Notes: generated from the letters alone by a model not told the origin. DNA of 64,000 bases from JAXMDS01 sp043777815 (GCA_043777815.1 JAYWHH010000001.1:1-64000), one strand, 5' to 3'; shown: positions 45,769 to 54,938, numbered from the stretch's first letter. Numbers and translations: made by a program.

Positions 45769-46365
45769 AAAAATTTTCCAATCAAAATCCCAAACCTCTT
45801 TTTCTATAGATGAAGGTTCTATGCATGTCGGATGCAATCGAAAATATGACAAGTTAAATCCCCATGCAATCCCCCCAATAGACTTGATAATCTTTTGTTG
45901 GAAATCAACTTCTACAGCCCATGCATGGCCTTTCCAAAAGCTGAATGGTTTAGAAAAAAAGCTATATTTCCATAATGGAGCATCATAAAAATCTTGCTCC
46001 AGAGTATAAAATGGATAAATGGGATTATTTGAGCATACCGTATCAATAAAAACTTTAAATTCTTTGTTATCTGTATAAACTATATGTAGCCAAGCATTAT
46101 GTTTAGCAGCAGTAGTTATATGTATTGCGGGAAAGTGGGGATTACAACAATTATAAGCATTATTCTCTACATACGTAACTAGAAAATCATTACTCAACGA
46201 ATTGATTTTTAATTTTTTTTTATATCTTGAATTATGAATGCAGTTCTCTATACTAACTGACGCTACTTCATGTACCTTAGCAGATTGCAAATTATATAAA
46301 CCTAAAGAAAATACTCCTATTAAAACAATTATAGAAAGACTTGGTTTGGATAGTTTAAAAAACAT
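45733..46365 (-). CDS. Exported or membrane-anchored protein of unknown function
   Basis: The 210-residue protein has an N-terminal signal or anchor (LSIIVLIGVFSLGLYNL) and an aromatic-rich, probably periplasmic body with five cysteines, including NCC in NNAYNCCNPHFP (about 71-82), and many Trp residues (LWKYSFFSKPFSFWKGHAWAVEV). No family recognised. It starts 8 bp after the broken kinase gene on the same strand, so both may once have been one transcript. Confidence 0.6.
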   Translation of the reverse strand: MFFKLSKPSLSIIVLIGVFSLGLYNLQSAKVHEVASVSIENCIHNSRYKKKLKINSLSNDFLVTYVENNAYNCCNPHFPAIHITTAAKHNAWLHIVYTDNKEFKVFIDTVCSNNPIYPFYTLEQDFYDAPLWKYSFFSKPFSFWKGHAWAVEVDFQQKIIKSIGGIAWGFNLSYFRLHPTCIEPSSIEKEVWDFDWKIFKTYLYDYHYTL

Positions 46366-46372
46366 ATATTAA

Positions 46373-46910
46373 CTAATAATCTAGCACATTATTTATAATA
46401 TTTTTCTGCAAAACCGCTTCATCACTACTTTTATCTTCAATTCCACAGAGTTCAAAAGTTGCTTTCCATAAAGCCCAGGCTCGTCCACGAAGCCACGTGC
46501 CTTTATTCATACTCATCTCTTTAATAAAGATATCACGTGATTTTCCAGATAGATAAGTCCAAGCTATCACTAAATCACATGCAGAGTCGCCGACTGCCAT
46601 GCTACTAAAATCAATGATCGCAGAGAGTTTGTCTTTTTCCATCAATATGTTTCCTACAGCAAAGTCACCATGAGTCCAAACGGGTTTTTGCTGCCATATA
46701 GTCATGCATGCTTTTTCCCATAAATCTATTAGCGTATCGTTGCGCCGAAGGCATTCGAATGAGCATTTGTTTGCCAAGTCTATAAGTACGATTGTCATGA
46801 CCCTGCTTTTCAACATCTACTACAGTCAAATGAGAATATTCAGGAAATTGAATGGATATTAATTTCTTTGCTAAATGTGATGTTATAGGGGTTTTAAATT
46901 GATCTTTCAT
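46373..46910 (-). pseudogene. Aminoglycoside-phosphotransferase-like kinase, internally deleted and frameshifted
   Basis: Two overlapping frames carry the two ends of one APH-family gene. The N-terminal frame (from 46910) has FPEYSHLTVVDVEKQGHDNRTYRLGKQMLIRMPSAQRYA, the start of the nucleotide-binding lobe. The other frame gives WTHGDFAVGNILMEK (catalytic HGD loop), AIIDFSSMAVGDSACDLVIAW and RGRAWALWKA. The lobes are normally separated by about 100 or more residues, and here they join near 46740 with a frame change, so a large internal deletion has removed the middle. The product cannot be functional. The family acts on aminoglycosides or other small alcohols. Confidence 0.85.
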
Positions 46911-47156
46911 AATTAGTCCGTCGTAATTGCTTTTTAGAATGTAAATTACTTATTAAAATGATAATTTTTATCTTAAGCTTTTGCAAGATTAAGGGAAAAT
47001 GCAACAATCAACAATAAACAATTGCTATTGATCTGTCATAATTAGTCTGTCGTAATTGCTTTTTAGAATATAAATTACTTATTAGAATGATAATTTTTAT
47101 CTTAAGCTTTTGCAAGATTAAGGGAAAATGCAACAATCAACAATGAACAATTGCTA
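46899..47156. repeat. 129-bp tandem duplication between the kinase pseudogene and rplU
   Basis: About 46899-47027 is repeated at 47028-47156 with few differences (shared TTGCAAGATTAAGGGAAAAT and ATTAGTC(C/T)GTCGTAATTG). The first copy contains the start codon of the kinase pseudogene, so the second carries a useless duplicate of that start. It ends just before the rplU promoter. Confidence 0.9.
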
Positions 47157-47164
47157 ATGCTTTA

Positions 47165-47193
47165 TTGATTAGATGCTATGTTTTTGGTATAAT
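47165..47193 (+). promoter_or_regulatory. Sigma-70 promoter of rplU
   Basis: TTGATT (47165-47170), 17-base spacer, perfect TATAAT (47188-47193), 24 bases before the rplU start at 47218. One of the best promoters in the window. Confidence 0.75.
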
Positions 47194-47217
47194 TTATGAA
47201 TACTATGAAATACACAT

Positions 47218-47568
47218 ATGACACTTAAAATCGAAGCAAGTCATTCTAAAAAATTTGCTATTATAGAAGCTGGAAGTAAGCAATATAAAGTTTTCGATAA
47301 CGACGTTATAGAAATAGAAAAGACTGGAAAAGCTGTAGGTGAAACTATAAATCCAAGAGTTCTTGCAATTTGTGACGAAGCAAATCAAATTTTTAGATTT
47401 AATATTAAGGGAAATCCTATTGTCAGTGAAATAAGCTTAAAAGTAATTGAACATGACAGAAAAGATAAAGTCCTTATCTTTAAAAGAAAGAGACGTAAGA
47501 ATCATCAAAGACTCAATGGACATAAGCAACATGTTGATTTGGCAAAAGTGACAATAGGCGGCGCTTAA
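47218..47568 (+). CDS. rplU: Ribosomal protein L21
   Basis: L21 binds 23S rRNA in the large subunit. The 116-residue protein has the family pattern FAIIEAGSKQYKVFDNDVIEIEK, KVLIFKRKRRKNHQRLNGHKQ and the final HVDLAKV. About ten extra residues precede the usual start. rpmA (L27), which follows rplU in nearly all bacteria, is absent; a decayed copy of the rplU tail is found instead. Confidence 0.93.
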   Translation: MTLKIEASHSKKFAIIEAGSKQYKVFDNDVIEIEKTGKAVGETINPRVLAICDEANQIFRFNIKGNPIVSEISLKVIEHDRKDKVLIFKRKRRKNHQRLNGHKQHVDLAKVTIGGA

Positions 47569-47621
47569 AACATAATCCAAAAGATAGTTTATAATTAAAA
47601 ACGACGTAAGAATTATCAAGA

Positions 47622-47752
47622 ACTTAACAGAAAAAAGATAAAGTTCTTATCTTTAAAAGAAAGAGATGTAAGAATCATCAAAGACTCAATGGATATAAGT
47701 AACATGTTGATTTAGCAAAAGTGACAATATATAGCGCCTAAAACATAGTTCA
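47622..47752 (+). pseudogene. Decayed copy of the rplU 3' tail
   Basis: About 130 bp match the last third of rplU and its downstream bases (47450-47581) with scattered changes. A TAG stop replaces the codon for Trp/Leu context in GATTTAGCAAAAGTG, and the GGCGGCGCT end has become TATAGCGCC. A further fragment (47598-47622) repeats CGACGTAAGAATTATCAA. No start or full domain, so it is non-functional. Confidence 0.85.
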
Positions 47753-47901
47753 TTGAATAATCTTGCCATAAACACAAAAAATTTAGTGAAATTATTATTT
47801 TATTCTAATTTTACTAATCAAAATTTCTCTGTTATTTGCATAAATTTTTAATGCAATTATATCTCATCAACTACAAGACAAATAAATTAGTCTAGTCAAG
47901 A

Positions 47902-48051
47902 TTTTTTAAAACAAAATAACGCAAATAATTGTGATCTATTCACACTTTTCGTACAATTAATCACAGCACATCTGCATTTTTTAAAACAAAATAACGCAAA
48001 TAATTGTGATCTATTCACACTTTTCGTACAATTAATCACAGTGCATTTGCA
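47902..48051. repeat. 75-bp tandem repeat in a long intergenic gap
   Basis: Two near-identical 75-bp copies (47902-47976, 47977-48051). Each contains TGTGATCTATTCACA, a TGTGA/TCACA inverted repeat around five bases, then TACAATTAATCACA. The gap 47569-48289 holds, apart from this and the rplU-tail copy, no gene. An ATTATCTTGCAAGATAAT palindrome follows at 48129-48146. Confidence 0.85.
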
Positions 48052-48128
48052 CACACTAAGTTGCTTATTTAAAAAATACACCACATAAGCGCAATAAATA
48101 AATTTAGAAAAAAATTATTCTCACAATT

Positions 48129-48146
48129 ATTATCTTGCAAGATAAT
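48129..48146. repeat. Perfect 18-bp palindrome near ssb
   Basis: ATTATCTTGCAAGATAAT reads the same on both strands. It lies 144 bp beyond the ssb stop. Without a T-run it is not a typical terminator; a protein-binding site is possible. Confidence 0.5.
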
Positions 48147-48289
48147 TGATATGCTTAGTAAAAATATATAGCTTTGCTAAATTTACTATAAAAAGTGATC
48201 AAGTTGTCAACTAACAACTCAATATAAATCTTTATAAATCTTTAATAATGAAAAAATTTTTCAAATTTTCGAATCAAAGTTTTTTTGTA

Positions 48290-49162
48290 TTAGAACGGGA
48301 TGTTATCTTCCTCATCATATTCTAAGCTGTAATCCCTAGGTTCGCTTCTGGTATTATTAGTAGAACTCTCAGCTCTATTATATTGCTGCTTCTCATCATC
48401 TCTTTTACTGGCTATAATGCTCAAATTAGCAGTATTATTCTGTAAAATTACCTGTATGCTATGCTTCTCATCGCCTTGTTTATCTTCACGCTTTCTAGAT
48501 TGTAAAGATCCTATTACAAATAATTTATCTCCGCGCTTGACATGATTTTCTATAACTCTTACTAATCCAGATAGATTATTTTGTGAAGCTATTACCACAA
48601 CCTTGTGCCAAGTGGTAGATTCACGTTTTTGATCATGATACCTGTAATGCATATTGGTAGCAACACTAATATTGGCAATTTTTATATCACCACCTCTTTC
48701 TTTATTAAATTCTTTTACTTCTGGGTTTGCTCCAGTATTGCCTAATAATACACACATATTCACACTAAACAATTGGTTTTTAAATTGCTCTTCAGACATA
48801 TTGGAAGGTTTTTGATGGATGAATATTATTTCTTGTCCAACTATCACATTCGAATATCTATCATCTTTAAAAACTAGTCCAGCTACATAGTTAGTTGTGC
48901 CACGTCGGTCTCTCTCAACCGATGCTACGTAACCATTAACTAAGATATCTAGATCATCAAGACGATCCATGCTTCTTAGCATTTCTAAAACATTAGGTTT
49001 GTATATTAGAACTTTGTATTCACTGATTTTAGTTTTATTCTGATCAGGCTCACTGGTTTTATAATACGTTTTTTGTTGCAAAATAAACGTGCAATACGAA
49101 TCTTCAAAGCTAAATTCTTTGATCGTACCAGTTATAAAAACTCTATTAACGTTGCTACTCAT
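48290..49162 (-). CDS. ssb: Single-stranded DNA-binding protein with two OB folds
   Basis: SSB coats single-stranded DNA and recruits repair and replication enzymes. Residues about 130-252 are a canonical SSB OB fold (NMCVLLGNTGANPEVKEF, KIANISVATN, TTWHKVVVIA, VKRGDKLFVIGSLQSRK), followed by a disordered linker and the acidic tail DEEDNIPF that binds partner proteins. Residues 7-115 form a second, divergent OB-like domain (VNRVFITGTIKEFSFE, LDILVNGYVASVERDRRG). Bacterial SSBs usually have one OB fold and 150-180 residues; this one has 290. It is divergent from uvrA, the same neighbour as in E. coli, which supports the call. Confidence 0.88.
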   Translation of the reverse strand: MSSNVNRVFITGTIKEFSFEDSYCTFILQQKTYYKTSEPDQNKTKISEYKVLIYKPNVLEMLRSMDRLDDLDILVNGYVASVERDRRGTTNYVAGLVFKDDRYSNVIVGQEIIFIHQKPSNMSEEQFKNQLFSVNMCVLLGNTGANPEVKEFNKERGGDIKIANISVATNMHYRYHDQKRESTTWHKVVVIASQNNLSGLVRVIENHVKRGDKLFVIGSLQSRKREDKQGDEKHSIQVILQNNTANLSIIASKRDDEKQQYNRAESSTNNTRSEPRDYSLEYDEEDNIPF

Positions 49163-49260
49163 AAGGGTTTCTCCAAATATAAATTGTGTTCTTATTTTCT
49201 ACTTAAAAACAACTCTATTATAATAAATATAATTCAGCTTACAAAATAAAAATCAAAAAA

Positions 49261-52197
49261 ATGGTTCAAAATCAAAAAAATTTACCTTCGAATATAGACC
49301 TTGTGGCTGATTTGACAAATAAATCATCTGAAGAAGGTGAAAAAATACACATAATCAAAGCTAAAGAAAATAATTTAAAAGATATTTCTTTATCTATTCC
49401 ACATAAAAAATTAGTTGTAATAACAGGCCTGAGTGGCTCTGGTAAATCTTCTCTAGCTTTTGATGTCATATATTCAGAAGGACAAAGAAGATACATAGAG
49501 AGTATGTCTGCTTATGTGCGTCAATTTCTGCATGCTGGTAAAAAAGCAGATGTAGAAAAAATAACTGGATTATGGCCCGCGATAGCAATTGATCAAAAAA
49601 CTATTTCTAAAAATCCTCGCTCAACTGTTGGAACTATGACTGAGATATTAGACTATTTAAGGCTTTTATTTGCAAGAATAGGCAAGCCATATTCGCCCGT
49701 TACAAATCTTTTAATTAAAAGTCAACCGGTTTCTGAAGTGGTAGATTTAATTTTTGATCATTATTCAGATCAGTCAGTATATATATTATCTCCAATTGCT
49801 AGAGAAGAAAAAGGTGAATTTAAGAGAGAATTTTTTGAATTAAAAAAGAAGGGCTTTAGTAAAATTTTAGTAGATGGATTTTTATATTTATTAGGAGATG
49901 AAATAAATTTAGAAAAAAATAAAAAACATAATATAGAAGTTCTAATTGACAAGTTAACTATTAATCAATCTAATAAAAATAGATTGACAGCTAGTATTGA
50001 ACTTGGATTTAAGGAAGGCGGGGGAATTTGCTTTGCGGCACCTGTAATAGATTTAAGTAAGCCAATTTTAGAAAAAATTACATTTTCACAAAAGTATGCT
50101 TGCCCTGTATCTGGATTTCAAATTCCTGAAATAGAGCCAAAAATGTTATCATTCAACACTCCAATTGGAGCATGCTTACAGTGCTGTGGTTTAGGAATAG
50201 AACATTACTTTGATGAGCATAAAATAGTTCCAAATGAGAGCTTGAGTATTAGACAAGGCGCTTTGAAACCATGGGCACAGTCTCTTAATGATTTGCAACA
50301 CTGTGTGAAGATCTTAGAAGAATTAGCAAATGAATATAAGTTTTCTTTATCATGTTCATTTAAGGATTTGCCTAAAAAAGCTAGAGATATAATTTTTCAT
50401 GGGACCAACTACGGAGAAAATGTTTTCGATTTAGTCGGAAAGCCTCGAAAAAAAATACAATTTTCAGGGTTGATAGCTACTCTTGAGTCAAAGTGCGATA
50501 GTATGAAAGAAGTAAAAGATTTGATGTCAGAATATAAATCAATTAGAAATTGTATCAATTGTCATGGCTACAGAATTAAACCTGAAATGCTATGTGTCAA
50601 AATAGATCATAAACACATAGGAGAAGTCCAAGAGATGAATATAGTTGATCATTTTCAATGGGTTAAAGCTCTAAAAAGCAAGTTATCTGATCATGACATG
50701 ATTATCGCTAATAGAATACTAGATGAAATTGGTATAAGACTTTCATTTTTAATAGAAGTTGGATTGGGATATTTAACTTTATTCAGAAAAGCTGGCACTT
50801 TATCTGGTGGTGAAAGCCAAAGAATTAGATTAGCTTCACAAATTGGATCAGGTTTATCTGGCGTAATATATGTCCTAGATGAGCCCTCAATTGGACTACA
50901 TCCAAGAGATACTGCTAAATTAATTTCTATATTGAAAAAATTGGTACAACAGAACAACTCAGTCATTGTAGTTGAACATGATACCGATATTATTAATAGT
51001 GCCGATCATATAATAGATATAGGCCCTATGGCAGGCATACATGGTGGCACAATTTGTGCACAGGGCACAATAGAAGATATAAAAAATTCAACTGAAAGCC
51101 TTACTGGGCAATATTTAAGTTATAAAAAGCACATTCAAATACCATATAAGGCTAGAGCTGGTAATGGCTTATTCATTGAATTGAAAGGTGCAAATGAGAA
51201 TAATTTGAAAAATATAAATTTACGATTGCCTTTAGGAAAATTTATTGCTGTCACTGGAGTTTCAGGTAGCGGAAAATCAACGCTTATTATGCAAACCTTA
51301 TATCGAATAATAAATAAGCATTTTTCTAAAGATTTTAAAGAAAATAGCAAAGATAAACCTGGAAAGTATGACAGAATTGATGGTTTAGAAAATATAGACA
51401 AAATAATTGAAATAGACCAAAATCCAATAGGGAGAACGCCACGTTCTAATATAGCAACATACAACGGTATCTTTTCCTATATAAGAGAAGTTTATGCCAA
51501 CTTACCTATATCACAAGTTAGAGGCTATTCTATGGATAAATTTTCTTTTAATGTTAAGGGCGGAAGGTGTGAGGTATGCCAGGGGGCTGGATTAATAAAA
51601 CAAGAAATGTATTTTATGAACGAAATTTTTGTTAAATGTGATACATGTAATGGATTTAGATATAACAAGGAAATTTTGGAAGTCAAGTATAAAGACAAGT
51701 CGATTAATGATGTTTTAAATTTAACTATAGACAATGCGGTAGAATTTTTTGAAAATATTTTTTTTATTTACGATAAATTAAAGAAATTACAGGAGGTTGG
51801 TTTGGGTTATTTAACTATTGGTCAATCTGCAACCACTCTTTCTGGTGGAGAGGCACAGAGGGTTAAATTATCTAAGGAATTATCAATTAAATCTACGGGG
51901 AAAACTTTATATATATTGGATGAGCCTACTACAGGATTGCACATGTATGATATAGAAAAATTGCTTAGTGTCTTACATAAATTAGTAGATCAAGGCAATA
52001 CTGTTTTGGTAATAGAACATAATTTGGATGTTATTAAAACTTCAGACTATATAGTGGACATTGGCCCAGATGGTGGAACAAATGGTGGACAAATTATAGC
52101 CGAAGGGACAATAAATGAAATAATAGATAATGCAAATAGTATTACTGGCGTGTTTTTAAAAAAAATGTTACAAGAAGAAATATCCGCAAAGCCATAA
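49261..52197 (+). CDS. uvrA: UvrABC excinuclease subunit A
   Basis: UvrA is the damage-sensing ATPase of nucleotide excision repair. The 978-residue protein has two ABC modules: Walker A GLSGSGKSSLAFD and GVSGSGKSTLI, signature motifs LSGGESQRIRLA and LSGGEAQRVKLS, Walker B YVLDEPSIGLHPRD and YILDEPTTGLHMYD. The second zinc module CEVCQGAGLIKQEM with CDTCNGFRYNKE is complete. The start is extended by about 20 residues (VQNQKNLPSNIDLVADL). Divergent from ssb. The last ~89 bp including the stop are duplicated downstream. Confidence 0.97.
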   Translation: MVQNQKNLPSNIDLVADLTNKSSEEGEKIHIIKAKENNLKDISLSIPHKKLVVITGLSGSGKSSLAFDVIYSEGQRRYIESMSAYVRQFLHAGKKADVEKITGLWPAIAIDQKTISKNPRSTVGTMTEILDYLRLLFARIGKPYSPVTNLLIKSQPVSEVVDLIFDHYSDQSVYILSPIAREEKGEFKREFFELKKKGFSKILVDGFLYLLGDEINLEKNKKHNIEVLIDKLTINQSNKNRLTASIELGFKEGGGICFAAPVIDLSKPILEKITFSQKYACPVSGFQIPEIEPKMLSFNTPIGACLQCCGLGIEHYFDEHKIVPNESLSIRQGALKPWAQSLNDLQHCVKILEELANEYKFSLSCSFKDLPKKARDIIFHGTNYGENVFDLVGKPRKKIQFSGLIATLESKCDSMKEVKDLMSEYKSIRNCINCHGYRIKPEMLCVKIDHKHIGEVQEMNIVDHFQWVKALKSKLSDHDMIIANRILDEIGIRLSFLIEVGLGYLTLFRKAGTLSGGESQRIRLASQIGSGLSGVIYVLDEPSIGLHPRDTAKLISILKKLVQQNNSVIVVEHDTDIINSADHIIDIGPMAGIHGGTICAQGTIEDIKNSTESLTGQYLSYKKHIQIPYKARAGNGLFIELKGANENNLKNINLRLPLGKFIAVTGVSGSGKSTLIMQTLYRIINKHFSKDFKENSKDKPGKYDRIDGLENIDKIIEIDQNPIGRTPRSNIATYNGIFSYIREVYANLPISQVRGYSMDKFSFNVKGGRCEVCQGAGLIKQEMYFMNEIFVKCDTCNGFRYNKEILEVKYKDKSINDVLNLTIDNAVEFFENIFFIYDKLKKLQEVGLGYLTIGQSATTLSGGEAQRVKLSKELSIKSTGKTLYILDEPTTGLHMYDIEKLLSVLHKLVDQGNTVLVIEHNLDVIKTSDYIVDIGPDGGTNGGQIIAEGTINEIIDNANSITGVFLKKMLQEEISAKP

Positions 52198-52303
52198 ATT
52201 TAAAATTGTATAAAGATAATGCAAATAGTATTACTTGCGTGTTTTTAAAAAAAATGTTACAAGAAGAAGTTTTTCAAGGCCAGAAATTTAAAATTGTACA
52301 AAG
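52126..52303. repeat. 89-bp tandem duplication of the uvrA tail
   Basis: 52126-52214 (last 24 codons of uvrA plus spacer) is repeated at 52215-52303 with shared GATAATGCAAATAGTATTAC and AAAAAAATGTTACAAGAAGA. The second copy is not part of any gene. Confidence 0.9.
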
Positions 52304-52391
52304 AACTTTGAATTGCAGTTTGTGATTTTTGGTTTTTGCTAAAAATAGTTTATAATCTATTCAATGATTTTTAAATACTATTCAAATAAAA

Positions 52392-52787
52392 ATGAATGTG
52401 AAAAAAGCCAAACATGGATCTGATCACAAGGTTAAAAAAAAAGTAACATCAGTGGTATTTCATATTAATGTGACATTTAACAACACATTGGTAACTGTGA
52501 GTGATTCGTGTGGAAATGTTCTTTTTATAACTTCTTCTGGTCAACATAATTTTAGGGGTAGTAACAAAGCTACAACTGCAGCAGGAAGCATGGTTATGAA
52601 AAGCGCCTTAGAGCGATTGAATGATTATCAGGCTAAAGTTATAGATATTAATTTTAAAGGCCCTGGATCACAAAAAGAAGCTATGTTAAAAGCAGCGTTA
52701 ATATCTGGTTTTAAGATTACTAGAATAGTTGATAAGACTCCAATACCACATAATGGGGTTAGACCACCTAAGAGAAGAAGAGTTTAA
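52392..52787 (+). CDS. rpsK: Ribosomal protein S11
   Basis: S11 sits on the platform of the small subunit near the mRNA exit. The 131-residue protein is typical: VVFHINVTFNNTLVTVSDSCGNVL, SSGQHNFRGSNKATTAAG, and the C-terminal DKTPIPHNGVRPPKRRRV. A TATAAT box lies at 52351-52356. rpsM, which usually precedes it, is not here; uvrA is. rpoA follows after 198 bp with a hairpin between. Confidence 0.96.
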   Translation: MNVKKAKHGSDHKVKKKVTSVVFHINVTFNNTLVTVSDSCGNVLFITSSGQHNFRGSNKATTAAGSMVMKSALERLNDYQAKVIDINFKGPGSQKEAMLKAALISGFKITRIVDKTPIPHNGVRPPKRRRV

Positions 52788-52809
52788 AACTTTATTTAAT
52801 AAGATAAAA

Positions 52810-52842
52810 AATGCTTTTTAAACATATGTTCAAAAAAGCATT
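52810..52842. terminator. Long hairpin between rpsK and rpoA
   Basis: AATGCTTTTT and AAAAAGCATT flank the inner palindrome AACATATGTT, giving a stem of about 15 bp with one or two mismatches. It lacks a trailing T-run, so it could slow transcription or protect the rpsK mRNA end rather than fully terminate. A separate TATAAT box (52921-52926) lies between it and rpoA. Confidence 0.45.
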
Positions 52843-52985
52843 CACATAAACTCAGCTAGTGAGATGTTATTTCAACAATCTATTTGACAGTAGTAATGTA
52901 ATTTAGTAGCATCACTATAGTATAATTGCTTATAGAACGCTCAATTAAGATGCGGCTTAAAAATTAACTTAAATCAATTTGATAT

Positions 52986-54053
52986 ATGGAAAACGAAGAT
53001 AATTTAGCATCAACAACTCAAGTGAGTACAAAAATTTCTGGCTTGTTGCATAATGGCTATGCATCTAATGATGTATTAATTAATAAAAAGAAACCTACAA
53101 TAGCTTACAATGTAGTTTCTCCAAATAAAGTAGAGCTACTTTACAATAATTTACCAATTAGTGCTGGACTTACAATAGCCAATAGTTTGCGTAGATGTAT
53201 TATTGCATTTAGCTCTGGATACGCAGTTACTTTTATTAGAATATCTGGTGCAGATCATGCTTTTGCGCCTGTAAATGGTGCAGCGGAAGATTACATAAAC
53301 ATAATCTTAAACATACGTGGTTTGATTGTAAAACATGATCCAATTCCACAAGTAAATGAGTGGTTTAAGATTAAAGTTCAAGGTCCAAATGAAATTATAG
53401 GAGAGCACTTTAACATTCCTGGAAAAGTTGAAATCTTAAATAAAGATCACAAAATATGCAGTATTTCTAATTTTAATAACTTCGAGTTAGAATTTATGAT
53501 AACTCAAGGCTCTGGCTTTACTACTTCTCAAGAACATAAAGAAAGAATTGAAGCTTATCCATTTCATTATGGAAGCTATGATTTTGAAAAAGCTGTTGTA
53601 TTAGACACAAATTATAGCTCAGTTAAATCAGTTACTTATAACGTATCTGAGCCATTCAACAGGTCTGAAGATATGTCTCTACTAGTCGAAACTAACGGAT
53701 CAGTAACAGCTGAAAAAGTTATGAATAATGCTATAGAAATTTTGATACCATTGTATAGTGCAATTAATCCTAATTTGCAACTAAATGATAACAATGAAAT
53801 AAGCATGTCTAACAGCTTAGAAAGCAAGCAGAATGAGATCCTTTCCCTAAGGATTGATGATCCTTCACTTGGACTAAGTAAGCGTTCAATTAATGGTCTT
53901 ATAAAACAAAGTATATACACACTAGCAGATTTAGCTAAGCATGATGAAAACGATATTATCAATTTTCAAAATATAGGAAAAAATTCTGCTAACGAAATCA
54001 AAGCAATAATGAAATCCAGAGGTGTAAATTTTGCTGTCAGCTCTAGTAATTAA
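52986..54053 (+). CDS. rpoA: RNA polymerase alpha subunit
   Basis: RpoA starts RNA polymerase assembly and contacts activators and UP elements. The N-terminal domain is recognisable but divergent (AGLTIANSLRRCIIAFSSGYAVTFIRISGADHAFAPVNG, in place of the usual TLGNALRRxLL...). The C-terminal domain is better kept (DDPSLGLSKRSINGLIKQSIYTLADLAKHDENDIINFQNIG, KSANEIKAIM-like NSANEIKAIMKSRG). About 35 extra residues precede the family start. 355 residues. rplQ, the usual next gene, is absent; ubiG follows after 25 bp. Confidence 0.92.
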   Translation: MENEDNLASTTQVSTKISGLLHNGYASNDVLINKKKPTIAYNVVSPNKVELLYNNLPISAGLTIANSLRRCIIAFSSGYAVTFIRISGADHAFAPVNGAAEDYINIILNIRGLIVKHDPIPQVNEWFKIKVQGPNEIIGEHFNIPGKVEILNKDHKICSISNFNNFELEFMITQGSGFTTSQEHKERIEAYPFHYGSYDFEKAVVLDTNYSSVKSVTYNVSEPFNRSEDMSLLVETNGSVTAEKVMNNAIEILIPLYSAINPNLQLNDNNEISMSNSLESKQNEILSLRIDDPSLGLSKRSINGLIKQSIYTLADLAKHDENDIINFQNIGKNSANEIKAIMKSRGVNFAVSSSN

Positions 54054-54078
54054 TTTACCAATTTGCACTACATTTTAA

Positions 54079-54840
54079 ATGGATAACTTATTTGAACAAA
54101 ATGCAAAATTATGGTGGGACAAAAATGGACCATATCGTATTTTACATAAAATCAATAATCTTAGGATAAGCTTTATACTAAGGTGCTTAATTGATTTTAA
54201 AATATTTGAAGGTAAAGATTCTATAACAATGTTAGATGTAGGCTGTGGTGGGGGCGTAGCATCTGAAGCCTTGGCAAAATATAATATTCATGTAACTGGC
54301 ATAGATGAAAGTCCTTCTTCTATTGAGGAAGCTAAAAAAAACTCTTATTCAAGAGATAGGGTTGAGTATGTGCACTCCAATATATCAAACTACATAAAAT
54401 TGTGTAAGAAAAATAATAAAAAATTTGATCATATATGTGCATTAGAAGTTATAGAGCACGTAATAGAACCTAGGCAATTTATAATTGATTGTTTATCGGT
54501 ATTAAAACCAGGGGGCTTGATATTTATATCAACTATTAATAGAACCAATAAAGCATTACTTTTTGCAAAAATATTAGCTGAATATATTTTAGATATAATT
54601 CCTCGAGGAGCTCATGAATTTAGCAAATTTATTAAGCCAAATGAAATAGAGTTGTATCTTAATGAACATTCATGTCAAATATTAAAAATGCAAGGTATCG
54701 TTTTCAAAATAAAGCCATCTTTTTCTTCAGAAAATTGGTGGTTAGACAATGTTGGAAATTGGGAAATATCTGATAACTTGGATGTAAACTATATTTTATG
54801 CGCAAAGCTCCTAAAAGCACCTGATCATGAAAATATATAA
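54079..54840 (+). CDS. ubiG: Ubiquinone biosynthesis O-methyltransferase UbiG
   Basis: UbiG performs the two O-methylations of ubiquinone synthesis using S-adenosylmethionine. The 253-residue protein has the SAM motif I MLDVGCGGGVASEALA, VTGIDESPSSIEEAK, ALEVIEHV (motif with EVIEH) and LKPGGLIFISTINRT, then PRGAHEFSKFIKPNE. The N-terminal WWDKNGPYRILHKIN is the UbiG signature. Its 25-bp distance from rpoA suggests read-through. Ubiquinone synthesis implies aerobic respiration. Confidence 0.94.
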   Translation: MDNLFEQNAKLWWDKNGPYRILHKINNLRISFILRCLIDFKIFEGKDSITMLDVGCGGGVASEALAKYNIHVTGIDESPSSIEEAKKNSYSRDRVEYVHSNISNYIKLCKKNNKKFDHICALEVIEHVIEPRQFIIDCLSVLKPGGLIFISTINRTNKALLFAKILAEYILDIIPRGAHEFSKFIKPNEIELYLNEHSCQILKMQGIVFKIKPSFSSENWWLDNVGNWEISDNLDVNYILCAKLLKAPDHENI

Positions 54841-54938
54841 TTTGTTTTTTGAAGCAAATTATTGTATGAAATATTTAACATAACTATCTTAGTTGTTACA
54901 TTTTCTAAATATCATTGATGATATAAACCGCAAATAAT

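Noticed and set aside
47896..48084. 62-codon open frame on the minus strand with an internal 2x repeat
   Set aside because: It is produced entirely by the 75-bp tandem repeat. There is no upstream signal and no similarity to known proteins.
48050..48290. Replication origin near ssb
   Set aside because: Only one DnaA-box-like sequence per repeat with a mismatch, and no dnaA or other origin-linked genes nearby. Kept only as a low-interest observation.
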